Position numbers and translations under genes: made by a program. A stretch of 64,000 nucleotides of DNA from Nocardia brasiliensis ATCC 700358 (lineage in GTDB: Bacteria > Actinomycetota > Actinomycetes > Mycobacteriales > Mycobacteriaceae). The notes below the pieces were generated by a model that made no database searches, was not told the DNA's origin, and worked only from the letters and a program-made list of their open reading frames with translations. Location: contig NC_018681.1 of the NCBI RefSeq assembly GCF_000250675.2, positions 8,060,001-8,124,000 on the forward strand. The letters run 5' to 3'. This document shows, one piece after another, positions 7,892-16,667 of this stretch (positions within the stretch are counted from its first letter, which is position 1; each line of letters opens with the position of its first letter).

Positions 7892-9442
7892 GTGACGACG
7901 GAATCGACGAATACCGGATCGCCCGAGACCCCGGATCGCGTCCAGGGCAGGCAATCGGATTCGGCGCCCAGGGGGAACCTGCGGCCGCCGGACGCGCCCG
8001 TGCTCGGTCCGCGCCCGGTGTATCGCCCGCATGTCGACACGCATACCGCCCGCGCCTTCCGCAGGCCGTCCGGGCAGTCGGGGTCGTTCGCCGAACCGCT
8101 GCCCCGGGGCGCCGCTCCGGTCGCGGGCGCGGATCTGCAGAACCGTCCGCCGGACACGGTGCTGGCCGAGGCTTTCGGCCGCCCGGAAGGTTCCACCGAA
8201 CTGTTGCAGCGCGACCCCGACGCGGACGAGGGCACCGCGACCGTCGCGGGCCCGGTCGATCCGTGGCGTGATCCCGCCGCTGCCGCACGACTGGGTGCCC
8301 CTGCGGTGCCGACCCCCACCGCCGAGCCGTTGCCGGAGGCGCGGCAGTTGAGCGCCCGCGAGGTGCTTTTCGGCTCCCGGGTCGCACCCAAGGCCCTGGC
8401 TTTGCTCGCCGTCCTCGCGCTCGCGGTCGGGGTGCTCGGCGGCCTCGTCGGCAGGCTGACCGCCGAGCAGGCTTCGACGCTCACCTCGCGCAAGGTCACG
8501 CTGGAGCAGAGCGCCGACACCGAGCAGCCGCACAGCCAGATCGCCAAGGTGGCCAACGCGGTGCTGCCGTCGGTGGTGTCCATCCGGGTCACCGTCGGCG
8601 ACAACGGCGCGACCGGTTCCGGTGTGGTGATCGACGGCCAGGGTTTCATCACCACCAACAACCACGTGGTGTCGATGGCCGCCCAGGACAAGACCAACCG
8701 GGCCACCATCCAGGTCACCTTCTCCGACGGCACGAAGGTGCCCGCGCAGATCGTGGGCCGGGATCCGAAGACCGATCTCGCGGTGCTCAAGGTCGACGTC
8801 AAGAACCTCACCGTGGCCAAGCTCGGCAAGTCCGACAACATCCAGGTCGGCGACGAGGTGCTGGCCATCGGTTCGCCGCTCGGGCTGAGCAAGACGGTCA
8901 CCTCCGGCATCGTCAGCGCGCTGCACCGCCCGGTCGCCCTCGAGGGCGAGGGCAGCGATACCAAAGCGGTGATCGACGCGGTGCAGACCGACGCCTCGAT
9001 CAACCCCGGCAACTCCGGTGGCGCACTGGTCGACATGGAGGGCCGGCTGGTCGGCATCAATACCGCGATCCGCAGTGAATCCGGCGGCTCGGTCGGTCTC
9101 GGCTTCGCCATCCCGATCGATCAGGTGACCAACGTGGCGCAGACCCTGATCCGCGACGGCGTCATGCATCACGCGCAGCTCGGCGTCAGCGCGCAGACCA
9201 AGAACGTGGCCAACGAGGTGATGTCCGGCGCTCGGGTCGCCGATGTCACGCCCGGCAGCCCGGCGGCGAAGGCCGGCATCGTCGAGGGCGATGTCATCGT
9301 CAAGGTCGGCGATCGCGAGGTGACCTCGCGCGACGAGCTGGTTCTCGCCGTGCAGCTGAACAAGATCGGCGACACCGTGACCGTGCAGCTGATCCGCGAC
9401 GGCAGGCGGGTCGACGTGCCGGTCACCCTGCAGTCGGACTGA
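7892..9442 (+). CDS. htrA: HtrA/DegP-family membrane-anchored serine protease with PDZ domain
   Basis: 516 aa, GTG start 10 bases after rseA. A Pro-rich cytoplasmic N-terminus of about 165 residues is followed by a transmembrane helix at about 166-190 and a trypsin-like protease domain with His258 (TNNHVV), Asp295 (TDLAVLKV) and Ser375 (NPGNSGGAL), the complete triad. A C-terminal PDZ domain carries GSPAAKAGIVEGDVIVKV. It is the orthologue of the protease encoded with sigE in mycobacteria and is expected to act on the outer face of the membrane in envelope stress and protein quality control. Confidence 0.94.
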   Translation: MTTESTNTGSPETPDRVQGRQSDSAPRGNLRPPDAPVLGPRPVYRPHVDTHTARAFRRPSGQSGSFAEPLPRGAAPVAGADLQNRPPDTVLAEAFGRPEGSTELLQRDPDADEGTATVAGPVDPWRDPAAAARLGAPAVPTPTAEPLPEARQLSAREVLFGSRVAPKALALLAVLALAVGVLGGLVGRLTAEQASTLTSRKVTLEQSADTEQPHSQIAKVANAVLPSVVSIRVTVGDNGATGSGVVIDGQGFITTNNHVVSMAAQDKTNRATIQVTFSDGTKVPAQIVGRDPKTDLAVLKVDVKNLTVAKLGKSDNIQVGDEVLAIGSPLGLSKTVTSGIVSALHRPVALEGEGSDTKAVIDAVQTDASINPGNSGGALVDMEGRLVGINTAIRSESGGSVGLGFAIPIDQVTNVAQTLIRDGVMHHAQLGVSAQTKNVANEVMSGARVADVTPGSPAAKAGIVEGDVIVKVGDREVTSRDELVLAVQLNKIGDTVTVQLIRDGRRVDVPVTLQSD

Positions 9443-9535
9443 CACCACCGGTAGCCGGCCTCGCGACGGAACTGCGAATCTTCCAGTACCGCACGGCGTC
9501 CGCCTCAGAAGTCTCCCCAGTTCAGCCACGGCTCT

Positions 9536-9551
9536 GTGAGATAGATCTCAC
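9536..9551. repeat. Perfect palindrome between htrA and tatB
   Basis: GTGAGAT-AG-ATCTCAC is a perfect 7-bp inverted repeat with a 2-base spacer, in the 294-base gap between htrA and tatB. Its compact symmetry fits a regulator-binding site more than a terminator. Nothing else recognisable is in this gap, and it probably also carries the tatB promoter. Confidence 0.55.
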
Positions 9552-9736
9552 CACTCTGGGGGCCGCCACCACGGTCGGCGGTGTCGATCGACACGTAGTC
9601 GTTCCGGGCATCGTGCGGGCAGTCGTCGTCGCGGCGGCTGCCCGCAGTTCGTTCGAGGTCGCGGGGGCGGATCCACGGGTTCCCCAGCCGCGAATCCGAC
9701 TGAGCCGCTGGTGGGGTGGCCGGGTAGCCTGGAAAC

Positions 9737-10153
9737 GTGTTCAGCAACATCGGCTGGAGCGAGATGATGATCTTGCTCGTCGCCGCCCTCGTGATCCTCG
9801 GACCGGAGCGACTGCCCGGCGCGGTTCGCTGGACCACGCGCAGCCTGCGCCAGGTGCGCGACTACGCCAGCGGCGCCACCGCGCAGCTGAAGGACGAACT
9901 CGGTCCGGAATTCGAGGACCTGCGCAAGCCACTGGCCGACCTGAACGAACTGCGCGGTATGACTCCGCGCTCGATGGTCACCAAACACCTTCTCAACGGC
10001 GACGATTCGATCCTGAAGAATCTGGAGAGCGCGCTGCCCGACAAGAAGGACATCTACGGCACCGGCGGCGCGATGCCGGACTATCCGATGCCCAAGCTGG
10101 AAAAACCGTTGGAGCGCAACGAGCGTCCGCCGATCGATACCGACGCCACCTGA
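9737..10153 (+). CDS. tatB: Sec-independent protein translocase subunit TatB
   Basis: 138 aa, GTG start. The TatA/B signature is complete: a short N-terminal helix MFSNIGWSEMMILLVAALVI, the hinge LGPERLPGA, then an amphipathic helix (TTRSLRQVRDYASGATAQL) and a charged tail. The Glu at position 9 (WSE) and length favour TatB over TatA. With TatA/TatC encoded elsewhere it forms the twin-arginine export channel. It follows sigE-rseA-htrA as in mycobacteria. A probable client, a Tat-signal DUF1906 protein, is encoded later in this window. Confidence 0.93.
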   Translation: MFSNIGWSEMMILLVAALVILGPERLPGAVRWTTRSLRQVRDYASGATAQLKDELGPEFEDLRKPLADLNELRGMTPRSMVTKHLLNGDDSILKNLESALPDKKDIYGTGGAMPDYPMPKLEKPLERNERPPIDTDAT

Positions 10154-10253
10154 CTCCGACAAGATCATCGAACTGGCTCATACGAGTCACGAGTAGGGCT
10201 CAGTGTCAAGAAAGCTAAACACCTTGGCGTGTCCAGCTGTCTAGACTTCGCAC

Positions 10254-11111
10254 ATGTCGGCCGATGACGTGGCGCGAGTTTTCGCGATCGAAGACAAGGT
10301 CGAGCGTTTGAAGGCGGCCACCGATGGGGTGGCGGCGGCCCAGCAGACGATCAACGAACTCACCAGGATTCGCCGTGCCGTGATCCGGGAACTCCACGCC
10401 GAGGGCTGGACGTTCGCGAGAATCGGTGCGGCAGCCGGGCTTTCCCGCGCGCGAATCCATCAGGTCAGCACCCAGGGGCCCGCGCCGGAAGGTTTGTTCT
10501 TCGGGCACGGGACGCTGACCGTGCTGGTGCCGGAGGTGCGGGCGGGCCGGGTGATCGGCGCGCCCGATCCGGCGGCGCCGCACCGGCTGGTCGAACTGCT
10601 GCGCGAACTCGGTTTCACCGCTTCGATCGAACACTTCCTGCCGGGCAGGCCGGTCGACCTGAGTCGCGATGGCCTGATCGTGCTCGGCGGCCCGGAACTG
10701 TCCCCCAGCTTGCGCCAGCTCATCGCGGCGGACCCGCGGTTGCGCCGGGCCGTGGCCCGCGCGGGCGACGCGCGGCGCGGGATCGAGGACCGCGCGGCCC
10801 GGCGGGTCTATCGGCCCGGCGGGCCCGACCCGCACGACATCGCGTATCTGGCCCGATTGCCGCGGCCGGACGGGCGCGGCACGGTGCTGATGATCGACGG
10901 TATGCACCCGCCGGGTTCCCTCGGTGCCATCCGTTTGCTCGCCACCCGATTGGCCACGCTGCACGAACGCGCCGCGACCCATCTGTTCTCGGTGCTCGTC
11001 GCGTGCCGGTTCGACCGCGCGACCGGTGAGCCGCTGGAGGCCGAACTGCTCACTCCGGTCTACCGCCACGATCCCGAAACCCGTTTGCCCGCACCGGGTC
11101 TGCGCCGCTGA
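10254..11111 (+). CDS. Helix-turn-helix protein with sigma-like N-terminus and uncharacterised C-terminal domain
   Basis: 285 aa. Residues of about 35-75 form a sigma-70 region 4-like HTH (RIRRAVIRELHAEGWTFARI then AAGLSRARIHQV). The rest is a single globular domain with distinctive motifs: DGLIVLGGPELSPSLRQLIA, DPHDIAYLARLPRPDGRGT, and MIDGMHPPGSLGAIRLL. I recall a similar C-terminal domain in HTH proteins of other actinobacteria but cannot name a biochemical function for it. No transmembrane segment. A DNA-binding regulator with a sensor or enzymatic domain is inferred. Confidence 0.6.
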   Translation: MSADDVARVFAIEDKVERLKAATDGVAAAQQTINELTRIRRAVIRELHAEGWTFARIGAAAGLSRARIHQVSTQGPAPEGLFFGHGTLTVLVPEVRAGRVIGAPDPAAPHRLVELLRELGFTASIEHFLPGRPVDLSRDGLIVLGGPELSPSLRQLIAADPRLRRAVARAGDARRGIEDRAARRVYRPGGPDPHDIAYLARLPRPDGRGTVLMIDGMHPPGSLGAIRLLATRLATLHERAATHLFSVLVACRFDRATGEPLEAELLTPVYRHDPETRLPAPGLRR

Positions 11112-11261
11112 CCGCGACCCGTCCGACACCCGGCGGGGCCGTGGCTTGATACCTTCGCGCCCGCAGATGTGGCACAGGTCACGCCGCTCTTCCATTCGGT
11201 AATTCTCGATGCGATGGTTGAATAGCTAGAAGATAACTATGCGTTGATAGGTGAAGTTCCG

Positions 11262-11825
11262 ATGAGTGTTCCAGGTTCGTTTGCAGCCAGTTCCGCGCCG
11301 ACGGTTCGCACGGTGCGGCGCGATCCGCAGGCACCGACGAGTCCGGCCGCCGTCGAACCGACCATCACCACCCATCGGGTCACCTACAGCGATCGGCTGA
11401 AACTGTTCGTCGGCGCGGGCGAAACGATCGAGAGCTACCTGCGCCCGCTCCGCCGGCTCGACGGTCACCACCGCTACTCGGTACAGCTGACCCGTCTGCC
11501 CGACGCTCTGCGCTCCACCGAGATCAGCCCGGCGATCAGCGCCGCGCCGGGCGCGAACTACCTGTTGTGCACCGGCTCCGCCGATGCGGTGGTCGTCGAG
11601 CTCTGCCACACCGTCGACGCCGTCGCCCGGCGGTTCACCGTCGGCCGGACGGGCCGCCGAGACGGCGAGCCCGGCATCTGCGTCCAGGTGCCCGACAGTG
11701 TGCCCACACCGTGGATCTACCCGGACGAAGTGTGGACCGCCGAGGAAACCGCCGCGATCTTCGCGAACTATTTCCGCACCGGCACGGTCCCGACCGGTCT
11801 GGTGCTCCGCGAAACGACCGACTGA
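11262..11825 (+). CDS. Hypothetical protein, possibly Imm1-like
   Basis: 187 aa from ATG 11262; a TTG further upstream is less likely. After a disordered Pro/Ala-rich N-terminus there is a globular region with TITTHRVTYSDRLKLFVGAG, a Leu/Val-rich core and a C-terminal stretch PDEVWTAEETAAIFANYFRTG followed by VPTGLVLRE. The end resembles the last strand-helix of Imm1-type immunity proteins, but the match is weak and no toxin gene is adjacent. It is followed by a small membrane protein gene with 22 bases between. Not recognised with certainty. Confidence 0.5.
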   Translation: MSVPGSFAASSAPTVRTVRRDPQAPTSPAAVEPTITTHRVTYSDRLKLFVGAGETIESYLRPLRRLDGHHRYSVQLTRLPDALRSTEISPAISAAPGANYLLCTGSADAVVVELCHTVDAVARRFTVGRTGRRDGEPGICVQVPDSVPTPWIYPDEVWTAEETAAIFANYFRTGTVPTGLVLRETTD

Positions 11826-11847
11826 CGCGTCACTCGAGGAGGCAGTG

Positions 11848-12063
11848 ATGAACCCGCTCATCATCGTCGGCGGCACCGTACTGGTGTTCGGCCTGCTCGT
11901 CCTTGTCGTGACCGTCCTGCGCAGACCCACCGCACCGTACGGCCAGCTGACCGTCGCCGCCCTGCAGGCGCGACTCGCCGAGGAGAACTCGCCGAGCGCG
12001 CCGGAGGACGAGGAACGGCTCGTCGAGTTGCCGGTCCCGGAAGCCTTGCAAGAATCCTCCTGA
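11848..12063 (+). CDS. Small single-pass membrane protein
   Basis: 71 aa. A GAGGAGGC ribosome binding site lies six to twelve bases before the ATG, which decides the start. Residues 4-24 are a hydrophobic helix (LIIVGGTVLVFGLLVLVVTV), followed by a short acidic cytoplasmic or exposed tail with PSAPEDEERLVELPVPEAL. Close spacing behind the 187-aa gene suggests one transcript. No family recognised. Confidence 0.62.
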   Translation: MNPLIIVGGTVLVFGLLVLVVTVLRRPTAPYGQLTVAALQARLAEENSPSAPEDEERLVELPVPEALQESS

Positions 12064-12090
12064 CCACGCCCCTTGATCCCGCCTACGCCG

Positions 12091-12176
12091 CAGTCCTTGG
12101 CTATGCCACAGTCCTCAGGTCCTTGGCTATGCCACAGCGCAGCGTCTATGCCCTAGCACAGCGTCTATGCCACAGC
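12091..12176. repeat. Short direct repeats between the small membrane gene and xdhC
   Basis: GTCCTTGGCTATGCCACA occurs at 12093-12110 and 12119-12136 (26-base period), and CAGCGTCTATGCC at 12140-12152 and 12159-12171 (19-base period). The shared core CTATGCC recurs four times. The block sits in a 220-base gap with no gene and looks like a small degenerate tandem array. Confidence 0.6.
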
Positions 12177-12283
12177 GCGGCGCGAACCGCAGGGTGAACC
12201 GCGTACGCGGTCACATAGCTTCCGGATAGCTACCCTGAGTAGTACGGCGGCAACACTGCCGTCGTTCAGCTCGAGGGAGGTAC

Positions 12284-13366
12284 GTGCCGATGCGCGCAAT
12301 GCTCGAGCAACTCATCGCTTCGCTGGCGCAGGGCCCGGTGGCACTGGCCCGGGTGGTCGATACCACCGGCCCGGGCCCGCGTGAACTGGGCGCCGCGATG
12401 ATCGTCACCGATGCCGGCGCGGTCCTCGGGTCCGTCTCGGGTGGCTGTGTCGAGGCGGCCGTCGTCGAGTCCGCCCGGCAAGTGCTCGACACCGGTCGAC
12501 CGGTGACCGACCGGTTCGGCTATGCCGACGGTGACGGCCTCGCGGTCGGCTTGACCTGTGGTGGCGAGATGGAGGTGTTCGTCGAGCCGGTCGGTCGCGA
12601 CCTGATCCCGATACTCACCCGGCTGCGACAGGACCTCGAGTCCGGCACGCCGGTCGCGGTGGCCACCCGGATGGATGCGGCCGGTGCGTGGCAACTGGTG
12701 TACTCGGACAGCACCGAACCGTGGCACGGGGTCGACCGGGACGCCCGCGCGCTGCTCGACGCGGGCCGCAGCGGGTTGGTCGGCGCGGACGAGTGCGAGG
12801 CGCACAGCTCGCCGCGACCGCGGGTGTTCGTCCAGGTCTTCGCCGCGCCCGCCCGCATGATCCTGGCCGGCGCCAACGATTTCGTCCGGGCGCTCAGCCG
12901 CACCGGACGGCAACTCGGCTATCGGGTCACCGTTGTGGACGCGCGCGAAACCTTCGCCACCACGGCACGATTCCCGGCCGCGCACGAGGTCGTCGTCGAC
13001 TGGCCGCACCGCTATCTGCGCGCCGAGCACGAAGCCGGGCGGGTCGACGGCCGCACCGTGGTCTGCGTGCTCACCCACGACACCAAGTTCGATGTGCCGA
13101 CCATCGCGGCCGCGCTGGACCTCGACGAGCTCGGTTTCGTCGGCGCCCTCGGTTCCCGGCGCACGCACGCCGAACGCACCGAGCGACTACGCGCGGCGGG
13201 AGTCACCGAGAGCCGCCTGGCCCGCCTGAAAAGCCCACTCGGCCTGGACCTCAACGCCCGCACCCCGGACGAGACCGCGATCTCCATCGCCGCCCAAATC
13301 CTCGCCGAACGCAGCGCCGCCTCAGCCCGCCCCCTCGACCGCCTCGACGGACCCATCCACCGCTGA
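12284..13366 (+). CDS. XdhC/CoxI-family molybdenum cofactor insertion/maturation protein
   Basis: 360 aa from a GTG; ATG codons two and five codons further in are alternatives. The N-terminal XdhC/CoxI domain has MIVTDAGAVLGSVSGGCVEAAV with the conserved SGGCVE motif. The C-terminal Rossmann half has PARMILAGANDFVRALSRTG and later GFVGALGSRRTHAERTERL. XdhC proteins bind the molybdopterin cofactor, help sulfurate it and insert it into xanthine-dehydrogenase-type enzymes. Convergent with the three-subunit molybdenum hydroxylase operon next door, its presumable client. Confidence 0.9.
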   Translation: MPMRAMLEQLIASLAQGPVALARVVDTTGPGPRELGAAMIVTDAGAVLGSVSGGCVEAAVVESARQVLDTGRPVTDRFGYADGDGLAVGLTCGGEMEVFVEPVGRDLIPILTRLRQDLESGTPVAVATRMDAAGAWQLVYSDSTEPWHGVDRDARALLDAGRSGLVGADECEAHSSPRPRVFVQVFAAPARMILAGANDFVRALSRTGRQLGYRVTVVDARETFATTARFPAAHEVVVDWPHRYLRAEHEAGRVDGRTVVCVLTHDTKFDVPTIAAALDLDELGFVGALGSRRTHAERTERLRAAGVTESRLARLKSPLGLDLNARTPDETAISIAAQILAERSAASARPLDRLDGPIHR

Positions 13367-13428
13367 CCGGGACATCCACCGCCCGGATGAATCCCGAAGT
13401 GCCGGTGTCCGGTTCGCGGCGGCTGCGC

Positions 13429-15672
13429 TCAGAGCAGGTGTTCGATGCGTAAGGGGATGTCGCGCAGGCGTTTTCCGGTGGCGTGGTGTACGGCGTTGAC
13501 GATGGCCGCGGCGGCGCCGATCATGCCGAGTTCGCCGATGCCCTTGACGCCCAAGGGGTTCACCACCGAGTCGTCGACTTCTACGAACGAGATGTCGACG
13601 TCGGGGGCGTCGGCGTTCACCGGCAGCAGGTATTCCAGCAGTGAGGCGTTGGCCCACCGCCCGTCGCGGATATCGGGCACGCTGCCCTCCATGAGCGCTT
13701 GGGACAGGCCCCAATTCATGCCGCCGAGCACCTGACTGCGAGCCAGCTTCACATTGAGCACCCGCCCTGGCGCGAACGCGCCGACCATGCGCCGGACCCG
13801 GACCAACCCGAGCTCCGGATCGACGGCGACCTCGGCGAACTGCGCGCCGAAGCTCATCTTTCCGTAGGGCGCGGGCGTCGTCGCGGGCCGCCAGCTGCCG
13901 GTCGTCTCAATATCCGACAGTTGGTTGCGGTCGAGGACATCGGCGTACGAGTCGCTGATCGACGGATCGTCGCGCAGCCGCAACCTGCCGTCGACGCCCT
14001 CGATCTCGTCGGGCGTGCACCCGCGCAGCGGGGAATCGATATCGGCGACCGCGATGTCGATGAGCTGCCGGAGCAGATCGGAGCAGGTGTTGTGCACCGC
14101 GGAACTCACCGCGCTCGCGCCGATCGACCCGACGGTTGCCGCCACGTTCGGATAGTCGGTGTTGCCGATCTCGAATCGGATGCGGTCGAACGGCATTCCC
14201 ATCGCGTCACCGGCGACCTGGGTCATCGCCGTGGCGACACCGGTGCCGAATTCCTGGGTGCCCGCCTGCACCACGAGCGACCCGTCCGAGCGCAGCCGCG
14301 CGTGCGCGCGTTGCGGCTGGCCGGGTTCGTACACGGGGTAGCCCGCGGTGCCGACGCCCCAGCCGATGAGCCAATTGCCGTCGACGTGCGAACCCGGCGT
14401 CTGCTGACGCCCGTCCCAGCCGAACCGCTCCGCGGCCAGCCGCAGACAGTCGAGGTAACCGTCGGAGCTCCACGGGTTTCCGCTTTCCGGATCTACCGCG
14501 GCGTGATTGCGCAGGCGCAGTTCCACCGGGTCGACGCCGAGCTGGGTGGCGAGTTCGTCGATGGCGCATTCGAGCGCGACCATGCCCGAGGCCTCGCCGG
14601 GGCCGCGCATGAAGGTCGGCGTCATGATGTTGGCCTTGATCAGCCGATACTGCCCCTCCCAGTGCGGGATACCGTAGGCCTTGCTCGCCACCTCGAGCGA
14701 GGGTTCGGCCCAGTCGTCGAAATGCGAAGTGAGCGAGAGCTTGTGGTGGCGCAGTCCGGTGAATCGGCCTTCGGGGTCGCTCACCAGGGTGACGCGCTGC
14801 TCCTGCTCTTCCCGTAATCCGGTGCCGTAGAACATCTGCTCCCGGTTCAGGATCACCCGGATCGGCCTGCCGAGTTCCCGTGCGATCAGCGGCGCGAGCG
14901 TCACGTGCGGCCACATCATCGCTTTGGCGCCGAAGCCGCCGCCGACGTAGTCCGTCACCACCCGCACCTTGCTCGGCGAGATCCCGAGGTGTGCCGCGAT
15001 GGTCAGCTGGCTGGCCACGATGCCCTGGGTGGCGTCGTAGACGGTGACCGAATCCCCGTTCCACATCGCGGCGGTGACCGAGCATTCGATCGGATTGTGG
15101 TGGTTGGCGGCGAACCGGAAGGTGGCGTCGACGGTGTGCGCGGCCGCCGCGGCCGCTCCGGCGAAATCGCCGCGCGACTGGGTCGCCGGGACGAACCCGG
15201 CAAAGATCTTCTCCGGCACGTACTGTGCGTCGCGCCCGTCGTCCAAACGCACCAGGGCGGGCTGCTCGTCGTAGGTCGCCTCGATCAATCGGGCGGCCTG
15301 CTGGGCGACCTCGAAGGTGTCCGCCACCACCACGGCGATCGGCTGGCCGAAGTAGTGGATCGTGGTGTCCTGCATGGGAAAGAAGGTCTGTCCCGGCGCG
15401 GGATGGCCGAACAGCGAGGGCACCAGCGGCACCGTGGTGACCCGCGGCAGGTTCTCGTGGGTGAACACGGCCACCGCTCCGGCCCGCAGTGCGCGGCCGA
15501 TGTCGAGGGAAGTCAGTGTGCCGTTACCGATCTCGGCGCCCACGAGCACGCCGTAAGCGGCGTTCGGCATCGGGATCTCGGCGGTGTAGCGCGCCGCGCC
15601 GGTGACTTTGGCGTGCCCGTCGATGCGGTCGCGCGGCTGGCCGATCAGCTGCTCGGCGGCGGGCGCGCTCAT
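13429..15672 (-). CDS. Molybdenum hydroxylase (xanthine/aldehyde dehydrogenase family), molybdopterin-binding large subunit
   Basis: 747 aa. Conserved features of the large subunit are visible: GHAKVTGAARYTAEIP at the N-terminus, VTDYVGGGFGAK, the cofactor loop FMRGPGEASG, and near the C-terminus GVKGIGELGMIGAAAAIVNA with the catalytic Glu. The RGPGEASG form resembles YagR-type and other aldehyde or aromatic hydroxylases more than the CO dehydrogenase CoxL (which has AYRCSFR). Its ATG overlaps the stop of the FAD subunit gene by four bases. The substrate is not predicted. No signal peptide, so cytoplasmic. Confidence 0.9.
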   Translation of the reverse strand: MSAPAAEQLIGQPRDRIDGHAKVTGAARYTAEIPMPNAAYGVLVGAEIGNGTLTSLDIGRALRAGAVAVFTHENLPRVTTVPLVPSLFGHPAPGQTFFPMQDTTIHYFGQPIAVVVADTFEVAQQAARLIEATYDEQPALVRLDDGRDAQYVPEKIFAGFVPATQSRGDFAGAAAAAAHTVDATFRFAANHHNPIECSVTAAMWNGDSVTVYDATQGIVASQLTIAAHLGISPSKVRVVTDYVGGGFGAKAMMWPHVTLAPLIARELGRPIRVILNREQMFYGTGLREEQEQRVTLVSDPEGRFTGLRHHKLSLTSHFDDWAEPSLEVASKAYGIPHWEGQYRLIKANIMTPTFMRGPGEASGMVALECAIDELATQLGVDPVELRLRNHAAVDPESGNPWSSDGYLDCLRLAAERFGWDGRQQTPGSHVDGNWLIGWGVGTAGYPVYEPGQPQRAHARLRSDGSLVVQAGTQEFGTGVATAMTQVAGDAMGMPFDRIRFEIGNTDYPNVAATVGSIGASAVSSAVHNTCSDLLRQLIDIAVADIDSPLRGCTPDEIEGVDGRLRLRDDPSISDSYADVLDRNQLSDIETTGSWRPATTPAPYGKMSFGAQFAEVAVDPELGLVRVRRMVGAFAPGRVLNVKLARSQVLGGMNWGLSQALMEGSVPDIRDGRWANASLLEYLLPVNADAPDVDISFVEVDDSVVNPLGVKGIGELGMIGAAAAIVNAVHHATGKRLRDIPLRIEHLL

Positions 15673-16667
15673 TTCCGCGCTCCCCGCGCCGCGACGGTTT
15701 CCAGCGTGCGCACCAGGGTGCGTTGCGCCAGTTCGATTTTGAACCGGTTCATCGGGTGGCTGTCATCGGCGGCCGCGAGTTCGGTGGCCGCCGCCGCGGC
15801 GAAGTTCTCCTTCGTCGCGGGCTTGCCGGTGAGCAGATCTTCGGCCATTCTGGCCCGCCACGGTTTGGTCGCCACGCCGCCCAGGCCGATCCGGACATCC
15901 CGCACGACGCCGTCCGCGAGGTCGAGTGCCACGGCCGCGGAAGCGGCGGCGAACTCATAGGATTCGCGGTCGCGCACCTTCAGGTAGTGCGAGTTCTTCG
16001 CGAACGGCAAGGGCGGCACGTCGATCCGGATGATGAGTTCGTCGCTGGTGATCGGATGCTCCAGATGCGGTGTGGCGCCGGGCAACAGGAAGAAGTCGTC
16101 GAAGGGGATGCTGCGGATGCCGCGCGGCCCCTGCACCTGCACCACGGCGTCGAGCGCGGTGAGCGGGTTCGCCATATCGGAGGGGTGCATCGCGAAACAG
16201 TGCTCGCTGGTACCCAATACGGCATTGCCGCGATGCAGGCCCTCGAGTGCGCCGCAGCCGCTGCCGGGTTCGCGCTTGTTGCAGGCGTAGGCGATATCGC
16301 GGAACTGCGGGCAGCGCACCTTCTGCATCAGGTTGCCGCCCATCGACGCCATATTGCGGATCTGCGCGGACGCGCCCTTCCACAGGGCGATGGACAGGAA
16401 CGGAAAACGTTCCCGCACACCGGGATCGGCCGCGACCTCGCTCATCCGGACCATCGCGCCGATGCGCAGCCCGCCGTCCGGGGTGTGCTCCAGCTCGGTC
16501 AGCGGCAGCCGGTTGATGTCGACGACGTTGTCCGGCTCCATCGCGCCGATGCGCAGCATGTCCACCAAAGTGGTGCCGCCGGCGAGGAATACGGTGTTCG
16601 GGCGGGCGGCGACGGCGATGAGCGCCTCGTCCACCGTTTCGGCGCGGGCGAAAGCGATGGGCTTCAT
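15669..16667 (-). CDS. Molybdenum hydroxylase, FAD-binding medium subunit
   Basis: 332 aa. FAD-binding motifs of the CoxM/XdhB group are present: TVFLAGGTTLVDMLRIGAM and, further on, ASMGGNLMQKVRCPQFRD. An insertion containing several cysteines (QKVRC, AYACNKREPGSGCGALEG) is typical of the YagS/4-hydroxybenzoyl-CoA reductase-like subgroup, which can bind an additional [4Fe-4S] cluster. Four-base overlaps (ATGA) on both sides show a translationally coupled operon: FeS, FAD, Mo subunits. It passes electrons between the 2Fe-2S subunit and an unknown acceptor. Confidence 0.9.
   Translation of the reverse strand: MKPIAFARAETVDEALIAVAARPNTVFLAGGTTLVDMLRIGAMEPDNVVDINRLPLTELEHTPDGGLRIGAMVRMSEVAADPGVRERFPFLSIALWKGASAQIRNMASMGGNLMQKVRCPQFRDIAYACNKREPGSGCGALEGLHRGNAVLGTSEHCFAMHPSDMANPLTALDAVVQVQGPRGIRSIPFDDFFLLPGATPHLEHPITSDELIIRIDVPPLPFAKNSHYLKVRDRESYEFAAASAAVALDLADGVVRDVRIGLGGVATKPWRARMAEDLLTGKPATKENFAAAAATELAAADDSHPMNRFKIELAQRTLVRTLETVAARGARK

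Noticed and set aside
11262..11825. Confident Imm1 immunity protein of a polymorphic toxin
   Set aside because: Only the last segment resembles Imm1, and there is no adjacent toxin or WXG/LXG gene.
13429..15672. Aerobic CO dehydrogenase large subunit (CoxL)
   Set aside because: The CoxL form I active-site motif AYRCSFR is absent; the RGPGEASG loop places it with other molybdenum hydroxylases.
14905..15960. Long plus-strand frames opposite the molybdenum hydroxylase genes
   Set aside because: No recognisable motif; the real subunits on the minus strand are complete and overlapping.
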